Source: Angiostrongylus vasorum
Taxonomy: Eukaryota; Nematoda; Chromadorea; Rhabditida; Metastrongylidae
Reading direction: 5' to 3'
DNA: 64,000 bases
Assembly (NCBI GenBank): GCA_018806985.1
Contig: JADANN010000149.1
Span: 434,001 to 498,000, forward strand
Both the position numbers and the translations under genes were made by a program. The notes beneath the pieces were generated by a model, which was not told the DNA's origin, did not search any database, and saw only the letters and a list, made by a program, of their open reading frames with translations. Shown piece by piece: positions 36,801-48,400 of this stretch. Positions within the stretch are counted from its first letter, which is position 1, and the number at the start of each line of letters is the position of its first letter.

Positions 36801-39800
36801 TGGGGCGTAGCAATCACCCGTCAACGGGATTGATAACATTTTCATTTTACATTCTACATAATCCGTCATCACATATAGTGTGTACATCTCAGCATTTCTT
36901 GAATTCGATTCGTTTTCTCACATTCGTCGTCCACAAAAGTCTTCGAAGAATTTGCCTGTTGTTTCAGCTGCTGATTGCGCATTTCTTCTTTCTGTGAATG
37001 TTGTAGAGTGCTGGTCGAGTCGATTCTCATTGCAATCTTGGAGATTGTCAGGCTAAGGCGTTCTTTAGTCCACTTCAGGAGAGCATTGCGGAGGGGGTCG
37101 AACAAGCACCTTGGTTCCTGATGGACTGCATCACTAACCATTGCACCAGCCTTTTACGAGTGGTGATAATGAAAGTTTTATGATTTCAAATGCAGCTTCA
37201 GCTTAACTGGATTCACTGCCCATTTGTGCTGTCCAGGTAATTCCTTGACAAGTGATCGCTGATGACACATTTAGGGTGAAAAACTTGCTGAAAGGAAAGC
37301 AAAGCAACTGCATCGGTTGGTGTGGTGGATTGCGTGCGAGATCCCTGTAAGGGTAATCGCGGGTTCGAAGTCGCATTGAGGTTCCGAGCTTTGCTTATGT
37401 CTTAGCATTCTTGGGGTTCTATTATACATCGCACCCCTGTCCTAAAAAACAGCCAATAATTAGAAGTCGAAAACACTGTGACCACAGTGACGTCATCGCC
37501 GATGTGAGGACAGGAGTTCAGCATAGTGATACCATCTCAGCGAAATTGATTGTTACGACTCTTGAGAATGTCATGTGGAAAGTGGAATGCAGCAATTCCC
37601 AAGACCGCCTTCTTATTAACCTCGACACTGATAAAAAAAAGTGCTATTTTCCTGATAAGCACACGCGAATTTGTTGTTACATTTTATTTACGCCCAACAA
37701 CTGACATCTCCGTGGCTTTCTCCTTCTTCAAAGCATGGAAAGGTCAAGTTCACTGCAATCTACTCAGCCATATACCTCTACAACCTCAAATGAAAAGCTG
37801 CTAAGCTTAGATTTCAATCGCCTTGGAAACAAAACAGCTTCTTCGTACACTCACAACTTTCTACGAGTCTTTCACTGAGTACTATACCTCCGTATATCTC
37901 TAAGAGTATAGTGAAGAGCAACTGTAGAGAGTTCACATGGGTAGTGAGCTCCCTCACGTTAAGCTATTAGCATGACATATTGTGGCTGATCTCGAGTGGT
38001 AATGAGGTATTCCTTCCTGCGGTTTATTTTTGGACTCTTGGAATTCACTACAATCCTTCTAGAGCTTTGCGAGCGGAAAGTCATTATATCTGCGTCATAT
38101 GTGCACGTAATTTCCTTTTAATTTCAAGTTCACCGACTACGTTTCGCCAACGTATTTTTCCCTACACGTTTTACAAGAAATCAGGTAGAGCTAATGCAAT
38201 CGCCATCTTCGTTATGTACAGACGAGCATACAAACGTTTACAAACTAGCTGGCTTATGACAGCGTCGAGTGCTGTTTCCATGGTTGTTACCGAATTCTAA
38301 ACTGGCCCTTCTTAAGCAACGTTTCGTAGATGCACTTCACACACTTCGTTGGAAATCTAGGGCAAGGTAAACGGGACCTTATTCTAGCCAGAACTACCAT
38401 TTAGGAGTGTGATTTTCCTACTGCTGTTATTCCGAGGAGCTACAGGTTCGTAGTCATTGGAAAAGGCTATTTGCTGCGCTGATTTCAGGGATTCTTACTT
38501 TTCCTCCATTACTGTGCATATAATGGTGGTTGCTCGAAATATATTCCCAAGACCGATTTTGTTTTAATCTCGGCGTTGATCAATAGTTCGTTATTTTTCT
38601 TGATGACAAGAACGAAGTTGTTGTTACAGCATTTATTAATACACAGTAGATAACTTTCGGCGGTTTGGTCTTGTTCAGAGCTCTGTTGTTGTTTGTAAGC
38701 TCTCCAGTTAACTTCCTCCTCGACCATATAACACTCTGTGCGGAACAACAAAACGGCTCTGAAGAAGGTGAAACCGCCTAAACGCTATCTATTGCGCATT
38801 ATTAAATGTTGTAATAACAAGCTCGTATTTGGTCATTAAGAAAAACAGTGAACTGTCTGAAATATGTTTCTCACAAACGCCTTTTTGCGTGTGAGGACTG
38901 ATAGAAGAGGGAGTGAGCCAGTATACTCTTGCTACTTTGCTCTTGGTACCATTTGGTGATGTAGTCATTGATCGATGGGTTAATTTCAATGTTCAGAAAT
39001 GGAAGCAAGTTCTCAGTCGGTTTCTCTTGGATGAATTTTATGTACTATGACTGTTCGGTCAACAAATTAAAACATTTATATGTCCCCTCTTGTGTGAAGA
39101 AGATGACAAAGCCATCAGCTATACATTTGCAATTGAGTAATGGTCGGAGATCGTTTATTGGTGCTTGCAGATTAGATATAAAGGCAATAGCACGGCTTGG
39201 TTCCTGTCGCTGTCCCCATTGCTAACCCCCCTCAATGTTGCAAATTATTTCCAGACACATGAGGACTGAGCAGTTTGGAGAAGACAAGAGGTGTTGGTTC
39301 AACAAGCTTTATATTTTCATTGCTCCTACATGCAAGGCTTTGAATTAGAAGTCACCATCGTAGCAAAGAAATCTAAAATAAAACCCTTAAAGCATTCCGG
39401 ATAACTTCAAAGAATCCAACCTCATTATCCTTTTATATGAACTCCGCAGGGTTGATCTCCATGTGGAACACTCAGTGGAAACTGTTAAAAAGCTGCGAGT
39501 GGGCAAAGAAGCTGTTTTGTTTCTAATGCGATTGAAATTTGGGTATCGCCGTTTTCCTTTTGATGTCATAGGGATGATTGGCTTAATAGGTAGCAATTAA
39601 CTTCCCTTCGATCGCACCTAAAGAAAATGAGAATTATGCTGAACGAATCCGTTTTCGAAACTCAGTCCCTTTCAGTGGGACGGATATCTCGGAATGGACC
39701 AGCCATATGTATCCTGATAAGAAAGGCAGCACGATAAATGACTTAGGGGCCAGAGCTGTGAAGGATGCAATGAACCACATGGGACATATAAAGGAGGCTC

Positions 39801-42399
39801 TGTGAAGGGAATAGGATCACCTGGATCTGTGCCTAAATTTTCTTCCTGCCTTACCCTTCGCCTCAGGACATCGAATGAAGGTGTCTTGCAGGCAGAGTGA
39901 AATACCCAGCAGGTTCGAGTGCATTACAGTGACGGTGATTCTTAGCGCATATCCTATACTACGGTGACATAGGAAAGGCGAAATTGCGATCCATGCCGAT
40001 AAAAACTACAGAGCACGCTTTACAAATCCGAAAATATGGATCGTTGGACAGCATGTGGATGTGAAGAACAACAACTGGACGTGAAGCAAGTGATAGGTTT
40101 TAGTGGATATCGAGACACAACAACAAGACTGCGCTAACATTACAGAATTCTTTCTGCAGACATAAGAGTTTGAAGGTGTGATTATGGGTGCTTTTTAAAT
40201 AAGCATAGCCTATTAAGTAATTCTTGAAGGAATAAGGACGAGAAAAGGGGCGTCCGTTAAAGGTTGGAAAAGTCAAGACCTCAGTATGAAGTTTTTGTGA
40301 ATAAATTGCTACGCCAATGAATGAGCAAACTACATTTCAAGTTTCAACGTCAGCATGTTGAATTTGTACGGTGATACAAAATGCATAGAAGTCGTTTCGC
40401 CAAAATGCTACCGGTCGGCTAGTTGTGACCAGTACTATGCAGCATCAACTAAGACATGGATTACGGTAGTATGGGAGATTGCACTTCACCAATATGGCAG
40501 ATTTCCCTCAGCATGCACAGACAAAGACATGAGCGTCTCATCCTCGTGAAAAACCGCTCATTATGAGCCCATTTATGTAACTATATCGAATTAGACCTCA
40601 TTTTCACGCGTTCTAAATTTGATTTAGCCCCAGCCAGCATCGTTTGGTCACTACACAAACATTAAGATGAATAATATCGATTTGTATCGACGTGTTAGTC
40701 ACAAAAAACCAATTTCTGAGTGCAAAATCGATACCATATGGATTGAAAGAGATGGAATTCACCGTAAAGGTCTCGTCATAGCTAGGTAATTTGTCCAGAG
40801 CCCAGAGTCGCTAATAGTCCTCTAGTTAAGAATCATAGTTCTTTTTTATTAAGAGAGAAAAACATCACTGACAAAAAGCAATTCGAACATTCATTCTGAA
40901 GAATATGTTCTAAATACGTATAGAACTCATCCCAATGGAGAAATTGTGATGGATTAATGTTTGCGAAACACGAAAAATTAAGGCAAAGTCATCATGTTTT
41001 TTGAATAGAATGTGTACAATGAGAAGCGAGAAGGAAAAAAGACATAAAGGAGGTTGAGAGAAAAGAAAAGGATACCCCAGGCAAAAAAAATCACTTATTC
41101 TTACCCTCCACCATGTTTCATTTCGCATCTGGCCTGAAAAGTTGTTATCTTGGTCTCTCGCATTGGTGGAAGGGAAACAAACAGCATCCATACGGGATCG
41201 CTTATTTATGCTGCTTTTTTAGAGAGAAGGATTCAGCGTAGTTCTTTTGTGCCATGTGTTTACTCCCGGCCAGATACGAGAGCTTGTGGAGTTTGCCGCT
41301 TTGCTTTTCCTCCAAGTTTCCTCAAGTAGCGTTTTCCTGGTATTGGTTTATTCGTAGCAGTGCTTCTGGACGGAACATCTAAGTTATCGTACTATTTTGC
41401 CGGATTAATGAACCCCTGCTGCAGCTCCCAATTCAATAATAAGCAACATCTCATTATAACGATATGACGGAATCTGTGAGAAAACAACTGCGTATCCGTT
41501 TTTGGAATAAATTAATTATGAGGCCTTTGTGTCTGCTACGCTACTTTGCAAACGAACCACCATTGAGATTCCAAAGACAATCACTACATAGGAAGTGAAC
41601 TTGCGAATTTTCATTCGGCCATCACGTTTTGGAGAAGTTTGTTTTCAACAGTCGTTCAATGATTATGAGTAGATTGAGATTAAGAATACGATATTTCGAC
41701 TGTTTCAATAGTCATAGAATGGAATGTATACACGTCCATGTGCGTACGCAAACACACGCACATACACGCACATACACATACACACATATATATGGCGTCA
41801 GCCAATTCCACACTTCTCTCCACTCGGTAATATCAATCACACTGCATCATCCACTGTCAGTACGCAGACCGTTCATAATAATATTTAAACAGAAACTGTT
41901 CTCGGAAGTTCCACCTTACGAAGTCTTTTTTAAGAAGCTCTACGTGTTTAATACAAGCTGAAAATAATGGATAGTGCTTCCAGCCTTGACTAAGCCCCTA
42001 GGAACACGCCGTGGCTTCTACCCCCATCTTGGCGTCATGAGTGGACGCCTATTTGGCGGGTAGAGTGACTTGTGCCGCCCTAATAAAGTGTCAAGTCAAT
42101 GATTTTATCCTCCCAAGCAAATTCGCTACCAATTTTTTCGCCCCAGAGAGATGAAAGGCTTGGTATGCTCAGGACTCCAGGTCAAATTGAAAAGCAAATC
42201 TGTATTTCAACCACTTCTAATCATTACGTTATTCACGGCTATTTCCAGCACCTCTACCACTAATGCTGACCAATGCCCAATATTTTCAAGCTCTTTTTGG
42301 AACAAGAAACATTCGTTTTGAGCCTGTACTCTGCCTGTTCTAAGGAGGAGAAGTAGTTCTTGTGTTAGTTGTAGTTGTTTAAATCAATGAGTAAGAAAG

Positions 42400-42446
<47 letters not shown>

Positions 42447-45400
42447 AAGAGTTGATGCCCACAACCGTAATCAGAAAATCACCGTCTTCCCACTCATTTG
42501 TCTCGTTTTATCGGAAATCTTCAAAAGTTAAGTTTTTTTCGATTTCTTATCAGTTTTATGATTTTCTTTCTCGGACGATGTGAGTTAATGAACACCGCTT
42601 CCCCCAAGAAGCAACTTTACTTCGCTCAAAAATTGAAAAAAAATTAAATTTTTTTCAAAAAAATCTCAAAAATTCAGAAAAAAATGCTGTCATTGAAGGA
42701 ACTTGACAAACTTATGCTGCTGAGCAGCATGACGGTAGTACAAACTCAGTTAATGGTTCAACATTCGTTCTCGACCTCAGCAACTGCAAATAACAGCTTT
42801 CATCAATTCAAGGTCTGACTAAAGGCTATGATGGTAATTCCGCTAACGTTACTCTTGAACTTTTCTAGATGTGGTTCACGTACAGAATCCAGCGGCCACT
42901 TTCAAAAAAGCTGTCATTTTCAGATTTTTCAGAAGCTATCACGACTTTCTTGTCTAGAGCTGCCAAGCTTAATTCGTAAAATAGAAAACAGCCATGGGAT
43001 TTTGGTTGGCTCCCAATAGTCATATTGGTGATGACTGGAAAACAAAACCTCTTCCATTACCTCTTCAAGATTTTAAGATCATTCTCGGCAGTGTTTCCAA
43101 AATGTTTCAATTTTGCTTCCAAATTAAAAAAGCTTGACGAGAACAGGTTGGATGAGTGTGAGATGAGAATAGATGAGAATGTATGAGTGAGGCAAAAACT
43201 ATTTCCTAGCAAACATTAGTCCACTAATCACATAATTCATTTAACATCATCCAACACAGCGATTCGCAAGCTCACCTTGTGGACGCAAGGACTCACTAGA
43301 AAACTGAAACTGCAAAAGGACTCATTTCTAAGAAAGTGTAGGTGAGTTTACCAAAAATTGAAGGCCACAGTCGATTAGTGTGTTCTATCGCTGATTGACT
43401 GTGGAATTCATTGGAAACACTTTAACGAGTGATGCTTAAATGAGTGGACATATGAAGAAAGCTGCATCATACATCGACAATGTACAACGCTTGAGGTATA
43501 AAACGTTTAGCGTACGCAATCATCCAGGCATATGCCATATACTCGACTCCATCGATAGCGTCGTAGGGATAACTGGGTGTATATTTGGCTTGTACAAGAA
43601 CTTGGCTCACCAATGTAGTAAATCATTGGTTTTCATTTTCTAAGACAAGAATGCCAACCCGAAATTGCAGAGTGATTGAGAGAATGGTTAGCCCCACCGG
43701 CCGGGTCGAACTAACGACCAGTTCGACCATGCACGAGTCTGACTGCTATGTTATACGCCCACTCATTAATTATGGCTTTTTAACATTCTTACACTCAGAG
43801 AATAAGGTTGTGTTCATTGATAAGTAGACAAAGAACAAAGTTTTTTATTGATATTAGCTTGAGACACTGATACTTTATCCCTTTTTTTTTGCCTCCCCTA
43901 ACGCCTTCACCAAGTCTTCCAGCTAGAAGCTGCTATCTAGACGAAAAAGAAATACCTTACCCAAGATGACTATGGTGGTAATACTGCCAAAAATAGGTTA
44001 GAATAAGGACTACATCCTAATAACGTGTGCTCAAATGCAGAATGAGAGTGCGCATAGCGCAGTGGTAAGAGGCACCGTGTAATGCACATGTGGGTTTTAG
44101 TTCAATCCCGCGTCGTGAGTCCACCAGCTTTTCCATCCCTCCAAGATCGGCAATTAGCACAACACACTGGTCTGGAGGATGACACCGCTGACTTTATACA
44201 TCGGTAAGCCCTCATAAGTCATTGTGTAACAAAGATATGTATTCGATCACCTCTAACAATGATGTTTGATGAAGTCGAATGTATGACGCTCCCTCAGAGA
44301 TTGATCAAGATCGAGATCTTTATCGTTTATTCTTCATCCTATTGATGAAATTCCGTGGTTTTCATGTTCCTCTTTTTCTCCCCATTCTTTTATTTACTTC
44401 CTAAAATGGATGACTGCCTAAGCTCACAATGAGTTCGATATTTCACGCGGAAAGCCAGTTAACTGTAAACAAAGGAATTACTGCTAATCTGAAAGAAAGC
44501 TAATAGACGCAAAGTTGCCAGTCTCCCCCGATCCATAGGTGCCGACTTTTCAACACTCTGGTGCGGGGGTTTCTTAAGACACCAAAGAGTCATAGCAAAT
44601 TAGTAATAGATCAGTTAAGGAATAAAGTCCACAAAAATATTAAGAAGGACCATTGAAGTACTCAACTGAGTTATCCAATATAATACTGGGTCTTCCTCGT
44701 ACCAGAAAACTTGAGTTAGGTAGGCAGGAAGCCTAAATGATGTGCCTCCATATTGTGGATAGAGAACTAAATACATAACAGAAATAATCGTGCCCTGATC
44801 CAGGTGGTCTAGGTAATTTCTTACAACTATATCCGCGTCCACTCTAAAAACCCCTAAAAAGATAAGCGCGAATTTATCCAGCCCCATGCGGCGGAGACTG
44901 GTGAGTAACACGTGGGCAAATTCTTGACAAAAAAACAATGAGTATAAAGAAGCCTACATAGAAAGTGTAATGCTCTTTGTGTCTTCTGAGTGAGCATAAT
45001 CAACGATTGGAAGCTTTAGCGGGCGAAAAGCACATTAGTATTGCCACTTAATGCGCCTGCTTTAGTAAAAAGATGATAAACGAGATTGAGTGCTTTAAAC
45101 TTGCGGTTACATCCACATTTTGAGATGTATGTAGTGCAGTGGTCAGAGCCGTCCAGCAATACACACTGAACTGATATATCGATAGAACCATACAAGTTTA
45201 GGTGAAATTTGTGCTCATTAAGGGATTGATCAGCGCTGAACGCTTTAACCTTCCACCCACGTTCTTCCATTACTTTAATTTGCGTTGGACTAGATCCAAC
45301 CCACAGTTGATTGCGATCTACATTTCCATCTAGCACTGACTCTGCAAATGTTCATCGACGCATTCTCAAAACTCGCCACGGAATCTTAGCACGCATTTGC

Positions 45401-48400
45401 TGCTTAATTAAATTATAAACGAACGAAGCAACGCCCCTCAGCGCGACTTCTGGTGAAGGTTTAAAAAACAATCACTCAAGATTACAAGGGTCTCTATTAT
45501 GAAATAGTGCTGAACGAAACTTCGAAATATAATATCATCGAAAAGGAGGAAATTTAGTTAAGATAGTTCCCTGTCCAAAAAAAGGAAAAAAAAAGAAAAA
45601 AAAAGAAGATCATTGATTGTTTTCGACCACAAAAATTTAACCACAATGACGCCGACATATTGGCGAAACCCCCCAAACCGTAGATGTCTGTGTTGGGAAA
45701 CGAATACACTTTTACCCTTTCCGAGGGCTAACGCGTTCACTACCACACCATGCGGGTCCTCCGTGATGCCTTTCACGCAGCCGTGTTTCAACGTACAGCT
45801 GCTAGCAACAGTCAACGAGATTAATCTAGGAAGAACCGATCGGCATTGAACCCATTTAAGCTGAAGGAACCACATCACACCCTGCCATGAAAAAAAGATT
45901 TCGTAGTAAGTAAAAAGTGACTACATTGTGACCATAAAATTATTAAACTACCTAAAGCTCAAATAAATGAAGTAGGAATCGCCCTAACTAGTGAAATTAA
46001 ATAGAAACTAAATCGGTTTTCTGTAGCTTCCAGCCTTTTTTTGTTCTTTTCAAGATTTAGAATGTTACACAAGTGAATTCCTAAAGAATTGGTTCAAACG
46101 AACGAACGAGTTTTACGGTGACTGCAGTTGACAAACGTTTGTGAAATCCCCTTAGCTGATAAAGAAAGCAAGTCTTTTCTCCAGAAGTTCTTTTTCTAAA
46201 ACAACGTCATACATTAGCTTCTACAAGAGCCGTGGATCGAGAGATCATGTCTTAAGGCATCCAAATATTTTTAAATTGATCTCTTAACATCCAAGGGAGT
46301 GTCTGCATATTTACGTCTAAATTTCTGCTGAATACAAACAGTGCACAAAACCGTTTAACCACTACAACGGCAAAGAACTGTTGTACAGAATAAATTTCGC
46401 CCTTTGTACTCAAAAAAAAACAATACTGAAATTACGCCTGCTGGGAAGAGGTCGCAGGACAAAGAGATCGTTAGAGAGCGTTTTTCCGCAAGAGTCAAGA
46501 GAACGGTAAGCATTTTTTATGACAGTTCATCAACTTACAGCTAATGATTTTGATGAGACAAGATTGTCGATCGAGTGGGTAGTCCTGGAGATGGAGATGA
46601 CAAGCTGCAATTATCAGCTTCAGGATTATACTGAGTCACTTGGCACATGTTATAAGCAATACACTTGACCTGTGATCGCGTTCTATTAAGTGGGCAAAGG
46701 AATCCCAGACATCTTCGATTACCACTTACGCAACGATGGTTAATTTTGTCTGGTAGGGGCAGTAGACGACGCCAGTATTTTTACCGTATCCGTGAAGAGT
46801 CCTACAGCGAGCATGCCGCAAAAAAATACGCCAATCGAATGAGTCGTTACGACGGTCACTTCGTTGCGAAAGTGTTAAGACCGTGCTACCGGCAACGTTC
46901 TTTGCTAACAAGCTCATCTACGAAACATAGAATATAGTAATCAGTTTTACTGAAGTGGCCAACCCCATCACCAAACCATTCTGCAAGCCAAACCAGCTTC
47001 ATCGGTTAATTTTATGTAATTATTCCATAGAATATTCAGCTTCTGGAAAAAATTTGTCGAAATCCGATGTATATCAGTTTTTTTTTCATTTATGAGACAG
47101 ACTTAAGGATGCTTCTTTTCTCTTGGGAAAAATTAGGAGAATCTTTTACGGCCTTTTATACAAGAAAGCGTTGTATTAGCCGTATTTTAACTCAAAAGAC
47201 CGAATTTCCATAAACCTCAGCATAAATAATCGACATATTTATCTACAAGTTCTTATGAACTGATCTTTTTCAGTTGATGCGATGTTGGTATAGTTGCTGT
47301 TGTTGTTGTTGCTGTTGTTGTTGCTGCTGTTGTTATTGTTGTTGTTGTCGTTGCTGTTGTTGTTGTTGTTGTTATTTTTTGTCGTTGTTGTTGTTGTTGC
47401 TGTTGTTGTTGCTGCTGTTGTTATTGTTGTTGTTGTCGTTGCTGTTGTTGTTGCTGTTATTTTTTGTTGTTGTTGTTGTTGTTGCTGCTGCTGCTGGACT
47501 CCACTCGCAACAGCACGGCTCCCAGGAAGGCGAAATCGCCGAAAGGTCAGCCATCGACGAACAACAACAACAGCAACAATAACGACAACAGCAAAGGAAC
47601 GTCAACTATTCCAATTTCGCATCAGCTCAACAAGATCGGTTCATAAGCCGTACCATAGTTAGCACACACTCACGAAAATCGATACCTCTAGGCCAACTAG
47701 TTGATGCATCTTCAGAGAAAATTCGAAGATTCTCCGAAATCTATTCACATCTCAGCGTTTTTCTTCAATCATCCCAATTCTGCAATATTACTTACGAGTT
47801 CCTGTTTCTTTTGTCCAGATGGCTAAGTGTACTCATTTTTAGATCCTGCAGATCCAAAAATTAACATGAGGTGACGTATTTTTTTATCGCGAGCACTGAC
47901 CTTGCACCTACTAAATACTTACTGTATTGCTCGGCAAGCGACTTAAGGAACTCAATTTTTTATTTGCTTCTGGTCAAGATTTGCCGACTTTCTGCTCCTT
48001 CTACGCAGCATATATTCCATATACAGTAACTATGACTATCGATTAGCCAGAGGCATGGGGTCGTAAAGTTACTCATTGCGGAAAATCGCGAGAAATATTG
48101 ACAGGTTGGAGAGACGAGAAGAGACGAGCGTGTCTCATGCAAACTCACCTAAATTAAGTGTCACCCTGGTACCATAAGCGATGACACCTTCGGGCGAAAT
48201 GAACATATTGAAATTGTGTACGGTCACTTCATGAAAATAAGCTGTCCTTGCATTCGCAAAATACAAATCGGGCACCCAGATCTGGTTCAGTATCTCTTTG
48301 TCTGGAAACAAGACACTTTCTTGGCGAGTTTTTCTCAAACTATCAGATATATCTTGGTCCCTAAAAGCTTGCACCATGGGCTGGACTTTGTTAATGACAT

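Noticed and set aside
46536..46668. Plus-strand frame with DETRLSIEW and SCNYQLQDY resembling a receptor domain
   Set aside because: It is the complement of the true minus-strand Cys-loop exon, which has correct phase, splice sites and 13-residue cysteine spacing.
47274..47662. Cys-, Leu- and Val-rich ORFs and an Asn/Ser-rich minus ORF
   Set aside because: These are read-through of the GTT/GCT trinucleotide tract.
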